A DNA stretch of 64,000 nt from contig NZ_PHRF01000119.1 of NCBI RefSeq assembly GCF_004151105.1, positions 1-64,000 on the forward strand. Direction: 5' to 3'. The DNA comes from Streptomyces sp. L-9-10. Its GTDB lineage: Bacteria; Actinomycetota; Actinomycetes; Streptomycetales; Streptomycetaceae. Below, one piece after another: positions 48,020 to 55,933 of this stretch (position 1 is the first letter of the stretch; each line of letters starts with the position of its first letter). The notes beneath the pieces are model-generated. The model was not told where the DNA came from. It saw only the letters and a program-made list of their open reading frames with translations, and did no database searches. Both the position numbers and the translations under genes were made by a program.

Positions 48020-49867
48020 ATGAACAGTGCGGCACACCACATCGGACCGGACACGGCGCCGGACCGCTACCGGCTGCTCAGCTCCATCGGGCGCGGCGGC
48101 GAAGCCGTGCTCTACCGGGCGGAGATCGAGCTGGACGGGGCGCCGGAGACGGTGGTCGTCAAGGTGCTCGACTCCAAGTCCGCGCTCGGTCCCGGGCAGT
48201 TCGCCCGGCTGAGCACGAAGTGGAACGAGCAGGCGGAGCTGCTGCGCTTCGCGAACCGCCCCGGCGTCGTGGGGGTGCGCGAGCACTTCGAGGGTCCGCC
48301 GATCCATGCGCCGGGCGGCGCCTCCACCGTGTCGGGCCGGGCGCTCGCGCTGGTGATGAACCATGTCGAGGGCGTCGATCTGCGCGACTGGCGGTTCGAG
48401 CGGACCCTCACGACGCCCGCCGAGCGGCGTGACGTGATGGGGACGCTCGCCCAGCTCGCCGACGTACTGGACTGGCTGCACTCCGGCCGGGCCACGACCT
48501 CGGGTCGCGTGGTCGTGCACGGCGATCTGTCCCCCGGCAACGTCATGGTGAACGTCCACGGTCAGGCCACCCTCGTCGACTTCGGCCTGAGCAAGCTGAC
48601 CGCGGACCACGAGACGGCGGAGGTCTGGTTCACGCCCGGGTACGCCGCCCCCGAGGTCTTCGACGGCAGGCGTACCCCCGCGACGGACCGGTACGCGTTC
48701 GGGGCGATCGCGTACTTCCTGCTGAGCGGCCAGGCGCCGCCGAACACCCCGGAGCAGCTGCGCCACGCCATCCGGGCGCTGCCGCAGCTCTCGTCGCTGC
48801 CTCCGGAGCGCAAGGAGCGCGTGCTCGCCGTCTGCGCGACGGCTCCGGAGCAGCGTCCGGAGAGCCTGGCGGGGTGGCTGAAGGACGTACGTGACGCGGT
48901 GGTGTCCACGTCCTCCGCCTCGGCTTTCGCCACGCCTGCCCCTGCCCCTGCTCCCGCCACCGCCACGCCCGTCGCCCCGGGCACCCCCACGCCCTCCGCT
49001 CCGACCGTGACCTCCGCCCGCCCGGTCCCGCCCCCACCGGTGCTGCCACCTCCACCGCCCGCGAAGGCCCCGGCGGCCCCAGCGGCCGCAACGGCCGCAA
49101 CGGCTCCACCGCCCGTCACATCCCCGCCGGTCCCCACCCCCAGCCCCGCGCCTCCCCCGGTCCACTCCGTGCAGGACGCCGTACCGCCCCGCCGGGTCGC
49201 CCCCGAGCTGCGGCCGGGGCCGCTGGTCATCACCCCCGCCCCGGCCAGAAAGCGCCGCCCGGCCGTCGCCGTGCTCGCGGTGGCGCTGGCGGGCGCGCTG
49301 ACCGTGATCGCCGCTCAGTGGATGTCGGCGGGGGGCGACGACGAGAACAACGGGGCCCCGTCGGTCACCGAGACCGTCACGGCGACGGAGACCGAGACGG
49401 CCGGCCCGGCGGCCCCGGATCCGTCCGCGAGCGAAAGCCCCGACGAGTCCGGTGAACCCGGCAGCGTGGCCGGCGCCGACGCCGTGTCGCTCACCGGCTT
49501 CCCGCAGGTCGACGGGGACGACATGTTCTCGGTGAAAGAAGCGGTGATCAACAGCAAGGGCCACAGCGACGCCTTCGTCTCCGACTACGACTGCGGTGGG
49601 TACATGGAGTTCAATCTCGGCCGCGCCTGGTCGACCCTCGATCTCGTCGCGGGCATCGAGGACAACAGCGTCAAGGACACCGCCCGGCTCCGTATCACCC
49701 TCGACGGGACGCCCCTGTTCGAGGAGAAGATCGAGCTGGGCGAGCCGCAGAACCGGTCCCTCAGCGTCAAGAACGGGCTGCGGCTGGTGATCTCGTACAC
49801 CGCGACGGACACGGAGACCTGCGACGCGGGCACGGTCGCGCTGGGCACTCCCACCCTGCGGAAGTGA
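48020..49867 (+). CDS. Membrane Ser/Thr protein kinase with C-terminal NPCBM-like domain
   Basis: A 615-aa protein from ATG 48020 (GGGGGA upstream). Residues 15-290 form a Hanks-type kinase: glycine loop SIGRGGEAVLYRA, VVVKVL Lys, catalytic loop HGDLSPGNVMV (Asp169) and DFG at 187-189. The loop has HGD in place of the usual HRD, as in many non-RD kinases. A Pro/Ala-rich linker (about 300-405) leads to one membrane helix (about 414-433), then a Thr/Glu-rich stretch and an outer domain (about 490-615) with the look of an NPCBM-type carbohydrate-binding fold (FVSDYDCGGYMEFNLGRAWSTLDLVAGIEDNS). It may sense cell-wall or other glycans and signal inside. Its substrates are unknown. It converges on the universal-stress-protein gene. 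Confidence 0.85.
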   Translation: MNSAAHHIGPDTAPDRYRLLSSIGRGGEAVLYRAEIELDGAPETVVVKVLDSKSALGPGQFARLSTKWNEQAELLRFANRPGVVGVREHFEGPPIHAPGGASTVSGRALALVMNHVEGVDLRDWRFERTLTTPAERRDVMGTLAQLADVLDWLHSGRATTSGRVVVHGDLSPGNVMVNVHGQATLVDFGLSKLTADHETAEVWFTPGYAAPEVFDGRRTPATDRYAFGAIAYFLLSGQAPPNTPEQLRHAIRALPQLSSLPPERKERVLAVCATAPEQRPESLAGWLKDVRDAVVSTSSASAFATPAPAPAPATATPVAPGTPTPSAPTVTSARPVPPPPVLPPPPPAKAPAAPAAATAATAPPPVTSPPVPTPSPAPPPVHSVQDAVPPRRVAPELRPGPLVITPAPARKRRPAVAVLAVALAGALTVIAAQWMSAGGDDENNGAPSVTETVTATETETAGPAAPDPSASESPDESGEPGSVAGADAVSLTGFPQVDGDDMFSVKEAVINSKGHSDAFVSDYDCGGYMEFNLGRAWSTLDLVAGIEDNSVKDTARLRITLDGTPLFEEKIELGEPQNRSLSVKNGLRLVISYTATDTETCDAGTVALGTPTLRK

Positions 49868-49964
49868 CCGGGGCCGCCCCGCGCGCCGGGGCCCCGCCCC
49901 GCGCGCCGGGACCCGCCCCACACGCCGCGGCCCCGGCCCACACGTCGGCGTCCGCCCCGCCGCC

Positions 49965-50474
49965 CTACTCCCCGTACGGCCACACCAGCAGCACCGGGCA
50001 CTCCGCGTGGTCGACCACGAACCGGGTCGCCCGGCCCAGGCTGTGCGGCCCCGGGCGGTCCCGCTCCCCGTCGCGCGCGCAGATCAGCAGCGCCGCGCCG
50101 GCCGCCGCGCGTACCACCTCGTGCTCCACGCGCCCGTGGTGGTCGAGCAGTTGGCAGGGCCTGCCGAGCCGGTGCGCCGCGGCCTCCAGCAGGTCGGCCG
50201 CGGCCGTACCGGAGAGGGCTTCGAGCCGGGCGCCGGGGTCACGGTCGGTCCGGTGGCCGCGGCCGAGCAGCCCCGTATACGCCTGGTGCGCGGCGGCGGC
50301 GATCTCGTCGTCGCCCACATGGAGCAGCACCACGTCGTCGTCGTGCGGAGCGCGCTCGCGCGCCGCGTCGACACAGGCGGGCCAGGTGGATTCGGTGATC
50401 CAGACGACGACGGTCCGCGCGGGCACGGTCCCCGCGGGGTCGGTCCTCGGTGGACCGGGCGGCGGTACGGTCAC
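49965..50474 (-). CDS. Universal stress protein (UspA-like)
   Basis: A 169-aa protein from the GTG at 50474, with GGAGG nine bases before. It has one Usp domain: VVVWITESTWPACVDAA at the start and, at the end, the nucleotide-binding pattern LICARDGERDRPGPHSLGRATRFVVDHAECPVLLVWP, equivalent to the G-x-x-G-(x9)-G-S/T motif of ATP-binding types, here in a variant form. The gene starts five bases after the permease stop on the same strand, so the two are tightly coupled. A role in sensing or tuning the permease is plausible, as some transporters carry Usp domains, but is inference. Confidence 0.8.
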   Translation of the reverse strand: MTVPPPGPPRTDPAGTVPARTVVVWITESTWPACVDAARERAPHDDDVVLLHVGDDEIAAAAHQAYTGLLGRGHRTDRDPGARLEALSGTAAADLLEAAAHRLGRPCQLLDHHGRVEHEVVRAAAGAALLICARDGERDRPGPHSLGRATRFVVDHAECPVLLVWPYGE

Positions 50475-50479
50475 AGCGG

Positions 50480-51736
50480 TCAGCCTCCGATGAGTAGCAG
50501 CGTCCCCCACAGAGCCACGGTCGAGACGACGAGCGTGGCGGGCACGGTCAGCAGACCGAGCCGGGTGAAGTGGCCCAGCGCGGGCGCCGAGTCGTGCTCG
50601 TGCAGGATGCGCCGCCACAGCAGCGTCGCGAGCGAACCGACATAGGTGAGATTCGGCCCGAGGTTGACACCGATCAGCGCGGCGAGCACCGGTCCGGGCC
50701 CCGCGGGCGCGACGACGGGCAGCAGCGCCAGGATCGCCGGCAGGTTGTTGATCAGGTTGGACAGTACGGCGGCGACCGCCGCGATCGCCAGCAGCGAGGA
50801 GAGGGACGAGCCGTCCGGCAGCAGCCTGCTGATCCCGGTGTCCAGGCCGTTGTCGACGACCGCCTTGACGACCACGCCGAGCGCGAGGACGAAGAGGCAG
50901 AACAGCGGGTTGGCGGCCCGGACCAGCCCCGTGACGGTCGTCCGCTTCTGCCGCAGGGCGCGGGCCGCCAGTACGGCCGCACCGGCGACGGCCGCCCACA
51001 GGGGTTCGATCCCGGCGAACGAGGTGACCACGAACCCGGCCAGGGTCAGCCCCAGCACGACCAGCGTGAACACCGGTACCTCGCGCGGCTCGTCCGTGCT
51101 CGGGGGGTGCGCCCCCGCGGCCAGATCGGCGGCGAAGAAGCGGCGGAAGACGGCGTACTCGACGGCGATCGCGGCCAGCCACGGCAGCGCCATCAGCGCG
51201 GCGAACCGGGTGAAGGACAGCCCGCTCGCCGTGAACGCCAGCAGATTGGTGAGGTTGGAGACCGGCAGCAGCAGGGACGCGGAGTTCGCGAGATGCGTAC
51301 AGGCGTAGACATGCGGCCGGGGCCGGGCACCGACCCGGGCGGCGGTCGCGAAGACGACCGGGGTCAGCAGCACCACCGTGGCGTCCAGGCTCAGTACGGC
51401 GGTGATGACGGCGGCGACGGCGAAGACCCCGCCGAGCAGCCGCCGCGGCCGGCCGCCGCAGAACCGCGCCACCAGATCGCCCGCCGCCGTGAACAGCCCT
51501 TCCTCGTCGCAGAGCTGAGCCAGCACCAGCACCGCCGCGAGGAAGACGACGACGGGCAGCAGTGTGGACGTCTGCGCGCGGGCGTCCTCGGGCGAGACCG
51601 CGCCGAGAGCGATGACCAGCAGCGCCGCGGGTACGGCCGCGACCGCCTCGGGCAGTCCGCGCGGCCGTACGACGGCGAACGCCAGCACGGCGAGCAGCAG
51701 CCCGACGGAGACGATCTCAGCGACGACGGAGTTCAC
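50480..51736 (-). CDS. ArsB/SLC13-type permease
   Basis: A 418-aa polytopic membrane protein (about 11 helices) from the GTG at 51736. It fits the ion-transporter superfamily: VVVFLAAVLVLAQLCDEEGLFTAAG and ITAVLSLDATVVLLTPVVF in the first half, and the mirrored NLINNLPAILALLPVV with GVNLGPNLTYVGSLATLLW in the second, matching the re-entrant loops of ArsB, CitM and Na+/dicarboxylate carriers. The ion is not obvious: arsenite, sulfate or dicarboxylate are all possible. No arsR or arsC is nearby, which argues against an arsenic operon. The Usp-like gene follows directly. Confidence 0.82.
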   Translation of the reverse strand: MNSVVAEIVSVGLLLAVLAFAVVRPRGLPEAVAAVPAALLVIALGAVSPEDARAQTSTLLPVVVFLAAVLVLAQLCDEEGLFTAAGDLVARFCGGRPRRLLGGVFAVAAVITAVLSLDATVVLLTPVVFATAARVGARPRPHVYACTHLANSASLLLPVSNLTNLLAFTASGLSFTRFAALMALPWLAAIAVEYAVFRRFFAADLAAGAHPPSTDEPREVPVFTLVVLGLTLAGFVVTSFAGIEPLWAAVAGAAVLAARALRQKRTTVTGLVRAANPLFCLFVLALGVVVKAVVDNGLDTGISRLLPDGSSLSSLLAIAAVAAVLSNLINNLPAILALLPVVAPAGPGPVLAALIGVNLGPNLTYVGSLATLLWRRILHEHDSAPALGHFTRLGLLTVPATLVVSTVALWGTLLLIGG

Positions 51737-51819
51737 GGGCGGTCACGTTCCGGGGCTGTCACAGGGAAAAGCCGGCCTCTGCGTCGAGTACTTCGCGGAC
51801 CAGGCCGCGACGAACGAGC

Positions 51820-51852
51820 GGGGGCGGCGCACCCGACGGGTACGCCGCCCCC
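51820..51852 (-). terminator. gatB terminator
   Basis: GGGGGCGGCG/CGCCGCCCCC (51820-51829 with 51843-51852), a 10-bp perfect stem with an inner CCC/GGG pairing, lies 90 bases after the gatB stop. Confidence 0.7.
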
Positions 51853-51941
51853 ATGGCGTCCAGGGGCGGCGATGGGCGTCCGCACGAACCGGCGTCAGCC
51901 CTCGACGTCCGGCTTCTCCGCGCGGCGCCCGCCGCGCCCGG

Positions 51942-53450
51942 TCACTCCGCCGGAGCGAGCCGTTCGAGGATCAGCTCACGCACCCGCGCCGCGTCCGCCT
52001 GGCCGCGCGTGGCCTTCATGACCGCGCCGACCAGCGCGCCCGCCGCGGCCACCTTGCCCGCGCGGATCTTGTCGGCGATGGCCGCGTTGCCGGCGATGGC
52101 CTCGTCCACGGCAGCGCCGAGCGCGCCCTCGTCGGAGACGACCTTGAGGCCGCGCTTCTCCACGACGGTGTCCGGGTCGCCCTCGCCCGCGAGCACGCCC
52201 TCCAGCACCTGGCGGGCCAGCTTGTCGTTGAGGTCGCCGGCCGTGACGAGCTCCGCGACCCGCGCCACCTGCTGCGGGGTGATGGGCAGTTCGTCCAGCC
52301 CGCGGCCCGACTCGTTGGCGTGCCGGGCCAGTTCGCCCATCCACCACTTACGGGCCTGGTCGGCCGGGGCGCCCGCGTCGATCGTGGCGACGATCGACGC
52401 GATCGCGCCCGCGTTCAGGATCGACTGCATGTCGTGCTCGGAGACGCCCCACTCCTCGCGGAGCCGGTTGCGCCGCGTCCGCGGCAGCTCGGGCAGGGCC
52501 TGCCTGAGCTGCTCCACCCAGTCACGGGGCGGGGCGATGGGCACGAGGTCGGGCTCCGGGAAGTACCGGTAGTCCTCGGCCTCCTCCTTCACCCGTCCCG
52601 AGGTGGTGGAGCCGTCCTCCTCGTGGAAGTGGCGGGTCTCCTGGATGATCGTGCCGCCGGAGTTCAGCACCGCGGCGTGGCGCTGGATCTCGTAGCGGGC
52701 CGCGCGCTCCACACTGCGCAGCGAGTTGACGTTCTTCGTCTCGGAGCGCGTACCGAACTTCTCCCGCCCGTGCGGGCGCAGCGAGAGGTTCACGTCGCAC
52801 CGCATCTGGCCCATCTCCATGCGGGCCTCGGAGACGTCGAGCGCCTTGATCAGCTCGCGCAGTTCGGCGACGTACGCCTTGGCGACCTCGGGGGCGCGCT
52901 CGCCCGCGCCCTCGATGGGCTTGGTGACGATCTCGATGAGCGGGATGCCCGCGCGGTTGTAGTCGAGCAGGGAGTGGGACGCGCCGTGGATCCGGCCGGT
53001 GGCGCCGCCGACGTGCAGCGACTTGCCGGTGTCCTCCTCCATGTGGGCGCGCTCGATCTCGACGCGGAAGATCTCGCCGTCCTCCAGCTGGACGTCCAGA
53101 TAGCCGTTGAAGGCGATCGGCTCGTCGTACTGGGAGGTCTGGAAGTTCTTCGGCATGTCCGGATAGAAGTAGTTCTTCCGGGCGAAGCGGCACCATTCGG
53201 CGATCTCGCAGTTGAGCGCGAGGCCGATCTTGACGGCCGACTCGACGCCGATCGCGTTGACGACCGGGAGCGAGCCCGGCATGCCCAGACAGGTCGGGCA
53301 GGTCTGCGAGTTGGGCTCGGCGCCCAGCTCGGTCGAGCAGCCGCAGAACATCTTGGTCCTGGTGCCGAGCTCGACATGGACCTCCAGGCCCATGACGGGG
53401 TCGTACGTCGCGAGGGCGTCCTCGTACGGCACGAGTTCAGTGACGGTCAC
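51942..53450 (-). CDS. gatB: Asp-tRNA(Asn)/Glu-tRNA(Gln) amidotransferase subunit B
   Basis: A 502-aa protein from ATG 53450. GatB binds Glu-tRNA(Gln) and activates it by phosphorylation before amidation. The zinc-binding CxC...CxxC set is in MFCGCSTELGAEPNSQTCPTCLGMPG, followed by RKNYFYPDMPKNFQTSQYD and the C-terminal YqeY-like tail domain (from about 350), which recognises tRNA. Streptomyces lacks GlnRS, so this step is essential. Unusually, it is separated from gatC-gatA by a small membrane-protein gene and a hairpin; no other product is affected. Confidence 0.97.
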   Translation of the reverse strand: MTVTELVPYEDALATYDPVMGLEVHVELGTRTKMFCGCSTELGAEPNSQTCPTCLGMPGSLPVVNAIGVESAVKIGLALNCEIAEWCRFARKNYFYPDMPKNFQTSQYDEPIAFNGYLDVQLEDGEIFRVEIERAHMEEDTGKSLHVGGATGRIHGASHSLLDYNRAGIPLIEIVTKPIEGAGERAPEVAKAYVAELRELIKALDVSEARMEMGQMRCDVNLSLRPHGREKFGTRSETKNVNSLRSVERAARYEIQRHAAVLNSGGTIIQETRHFHEEDGSTTSGRVKEEAEDYRYFPEPDLVPIAPPRDWVEQLRQALPELPRTRRNRLREEWGVSEHDMQSILNAGAIASIVATIDAGAPADQARKWWMGELARHANESGRGLDELPITPQQVARVAELVTAGDLNDKLARQVLEGVLAGEGDPDTVVEKRGLKVVSDEGALGAAVDEAIAGNAAIADKIRAGKVAAAGALVGAVMKATRGQADAARVRELILERLAPAE

Positions 53451-53605
53451 AGGTACTTCTTCCTCATCAATGCTTCATCGGTGTCGGCCGGCCGGTGCCG
53501 GTGGGAGGACGGCTTTCCGAGTACGGAGAGATCCACTTCGTCGGCGAGGCGGGCGACGCAATCGCTGGGGTCGGGCCGCCCCGGGCCCTCGACGAGCTGC
53601 CCGGA

Positions 53606-53642
53606 CCCACGGGCCGTACGACCTGTGGGAGCGGCCCGTGGG
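53606..53642 (-). terminator. Hairpin between the small gene and gatB
   Basis: An 11-bp perfect stem (53606-53616 with 53632-53642, CCCACGGGCCG) and a 15-base loop lies 36 bases after the small gene stop and 156 before gatB. No U-run is present, so it may only reduce read-through. Confidence 0.65.
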
Positions 53643-53677
53643 CGGCCGGCGCGATCATGCCGATCTTGATGGCCGGT

Positions 53678-53920
53678 TCAGCCCAGCAGGACGTCGTCGT
53701 CGCCCAGGCGCTTCAGCTCCCGCAGGAGCAGAGCGACGCCCGTGACAAGGGCGGCGGCGGAGACGACCGCGTCGACCAGCCGGAGCGTGTCGTTGTCCTT
53801 GCGGGCCGTCCTGGCCTGCTTGACGACGCTGATCGCGCCGAAAGCGCTCGACCCGATCGACAGATAGGTGCCGGCCTTGGACTTCTTGAAGCCCTTGGCC
53901 TTGCTCATTGCACTGGTCAT
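53678..53920 (-). CDS. Small membrane protein coupled to gatA, unknown function
   Basis: An 80-aa protein from ATG 53920, which overlaps the gatA stop in ATGA (ATG 53908 is an alternative start). It has a basic N-terminus (MSKAKGFKKSKAG), one amphipathic stretch and a membrane helix near 47-66 (LVDAVVSAAALVTGVALLLREL), then an acidic end. The family is not known to me. The overlap means ribosomes ending gatA can start this frame directly, so its level follows GatA. A hairpin comes after it, before gatB. Confidence 0.75.
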   Translation of the reverse strand: MTSAMSKAKGFKKSKAGTYLSIGSSAFGAISVVKQARTARKDNDTLRLVDAVVSAAALVTGVALLLRELKRLGDDDVLLG

Positions 53921-55428
53921 AGTGACGGAGCCTCCTCAAGCAGCGGGTGTCCCCACTTTTCCACGAAGGCGGCCTCGACCGCGGCACCGACCTTGTAGAG
54001 CCGGTCGTCCTTCATGGCGGGGGCGATGATCTGGAGTCCGACCGGGAGCCCGTCCTCCGGCGCGAGGCCGCAGGGCAGCGACATGGCCGCGTTGCCGGCC
54101 AGGTTGGTCGGGATGGTGCACAGATCCGCGAGGTACATCGCCATCGGGTCGTCGGCGCGCTCGCCGATCGCGAAGGCGGTGGTCGGGGTCGTCGGCGAGA
54201 CGATCACATCGACCTGCTCGAACGCCTTCTCGAAGTCCCGGGTGATGAGCGTGCGGACCTTCTGTGCCGAGCCGTAGTACGCGTCGTAGTAGCCGGAGCT
54301 GAGCGCGTACGTACCGAGCATGATGCGGCGCTTGACCTCGTCGCCGAAGCCGGCCTCGCGGGTCAGGGCCGTGACGTCCTCGGCGGACCTCGTGCCGTCG
54401 TCGCCGACCCGCAGGCCGTAGCGCATGGCGTCGAAGCGGGCGAGGTTCGAGGAGCACTCGGACGGCGCGATCAGGTAGTACGCGGCGAGTCCGAGGTCGA
54501 AGGACGGGCAGTCCAGCTCGACGATCTCGGCGCCGAGCGCCTTGAGCAGTTCCACGGACTCGTCGAAGCGCTGGACGACACCGGCCTGGTAGCCCTCGCC
54601 GCGGAACTGCTTGACGACACCGACGCGCATCCCGGCGACCGAGCCGTTGCGGGCCGCCTCGACGACCGGCGGGACCGGGGCGTCGATGGAGGTCGAGTCG
54701 AGCGGGTCGTGTCCGGCGATCGCCTCGTGCAGCAGGGCGGCGTCCAGGACCGTACGGGCGCAGGGGCCGCCCTGGTCGAGGGAGGACGAGAAGGCGACCA
54801 TGCCGTAGCGGGAGACCCCGCCGTACGTCGGCTTGACGCCGACCGTGCCGGTCAGCGCTGCGGGCTGACGGATCGAGCCGCCGGTGTCCGTGCCGATGGC
54901 GAGCGGCGCCTGGTACGAGGCGAGCGAGGCGGACGAGCCACCGCCGGAGCCGCCGGGCACCCGGGTCAGGTCCCAGGGGTTGCCGGTGGGGCCGTACGCG
55001 CTGTTCTCCGTGGACGACCCCATGGCGAACTCGTCCATGTTGGTCTTGCCCAGGATGATGACGTCGGCCGCCTTGAGCCTCTTCGTGAGCGTCGCGTCGT
55101 AGGGCGGGATCCAGCCTTCGAGGATCTTGGAACCGACGGTGGTCGGCACGCCCTCGGTGGTGAAGATGTCCTTGAGCGCGAGCGGGACACCGGCCAGCGG
55201 TCCGAGCTTCTCGCCCGCCGCCCGCTTCGCGTCCACGGCGCGGGCCTGGGCCAGCGCGCCCTCGCGGTCGACATGGAGGAAGGCGTGGACCTTCTCGTCG
55301 ACGGCCTCGATCCTGGCGAGATGGGCCTCGGTGACCTCGACCGCCGTGAGTTCGCCGGAGGCGATCTTCGCGGCGATCTCGGCGGCGGTGAGCTTGACGC
55401 AGTTCTCGATCTTGCTGTTGACCGTCAT
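53917..55428 (-). CDS. gatA: Asp-tRNA(Asn)/Glu-tRNA(Gln) amidotransferase subunit A
   Basis: A 503-aa amidase-signature enzyme from ATG 55428. It frees ammonia from glutamine for transfer to Glu-tRNA(Gln). The Ser-cisSer-Lys triad is visible: Lys86 in VPLALKDIF, the Gly/Ser-rich PGGSGGGSSASLAS and GTDTGGSIRQPA (nucleophile Ser), in the usual order. The gene follows gatC by five bases and its stop overlaps the next start by 4 bases (ATGA). Length and motifs are standard. Confidence 0.97.
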   Translation of the reverse strand: MTVNSKIENCVKLTAAEIAAKIASGELTAVEVTEAHLARIEAVDEKVHAFLHVDREGALAQARAVDAKRAAGEKLGPLAGVPLALKDIFTTEGVPTTVGSKILEGWIPPYDATLTKRLKAADVIILGKTNMDEFAMGSSTENSAYGPTGNPWDLTRVPGGSGGGSSASLASYQAPLAIGTDTGGSIRQPAALTGTVGVKPTYGGVSRYGMVAFSSSLDQGGPCARTVLDAALLHEAIAGHDPLDSTSIDAPVPPVVEAARNGSVAGMRVGVVKQFRGEGYQAGVVQRFDESVELLKALGAEIVELDCPSFDLGLAAYYLIAPSECSSNLARFDAMRYGLRVGDDGTRSAEDVTALTREAGFGDEVKRRIMLGTYALSSGYYDAYYGSAQKVRTLITRDFEKAFEQVDVIVSPTTPTTAFAIGERADDPMAMYLADLCTIPTNLAGNAAMSLPCGLAPEDGLPVGLQIIAPAMKDDRLYKVGAAVEAAFVEKWGHPLLEEAPSL

Positions 55429-55433
55429 GGCTG

Positions 55434-55730
55434 TTAGTCCTCCCCCAGGATCTGCGGCACCTTGAAACGCTGCTGTTCCTGGGCAGGGGCGCCGGAGAGC
55501 GCCTGCTCGGGGGTGAGCGAAGGACGGACCTCGTCCGCGCGCATGACATTGGTCAGCGGCAGCGGGTGGGAGGTCGGCGGTACGTCTTGGTCGGCTACCT
55601 CGGATACGCGGGCGACCGCGCCGATGATGTCGTCGAGCTGTCCGGCGAAGTGGTCGAGCTCTTCGGCCTTCAGCTCCAGACGCGCCAGCCGGGCGAGGTG
55701 GGCGACCTCCTCGCGCGTAATGCCAGGCAT
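55434..55730 (-). CDS. gatC: Asp-tRNA(Asn)/Glu-tRNA(Gln) amidotransferase subunit C
   Basis: A 98-aa protein from ATG 55730. GatC wraps around GatA and steadies the GatCAB complex. It matches the family from the start: GITREEVAHLARLARLELKAEELDHFAGQLDDIIGAVARVSEVADQDVPPTSHPLPLTNVMRADEV. It is the first gene of the gatC-gatA-small gene unit, five bases before gatA. Its promoter region lies in the 203-bp gap to the RmdB-like gene. Confidence 0.96.
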   Translation of the reverse strand: MPGITREEVAHLARLARLELKAEELDHFAGQLDDIIGAVARVSEVADQDVPPTSHPLPLTNVMRADEVRPSLTPEQALSGAPAQEQQRFKVPQILGED

Positions 55731-55933
55731 GCAGCGATCCTCAGGGGTGAGTGCGATGGGTTGTGGCCCAATCCTATGGGGCCGGGGCCCCTGGCCACGA
55801 AACGGTTCGCCGTCACCCGGTCCTGGAGGCCCCGGGAACCCCGTCCCGAGGGCCGCCGCCCACCGCTCCCCCGTTCCCCTTCGGTCCGCTTCCGACAGCC
55901 GTTTCCGTCAGTGGCCGGCCGGCCCGGCGGCCG

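Noticed and set aside
50480..51736. Arsenic-resistance operon
   Set aside because: The permease resembles ArsB-type carriers only at superfamily level, and no arsR, arsC or arsenic-binding cysteines are nearby.
53460..53677. A protein-coding region between gatB and the small membrane gene
   Set aside because: Short frames there have no ribosome site and cross the hairpin at 53606-53642.
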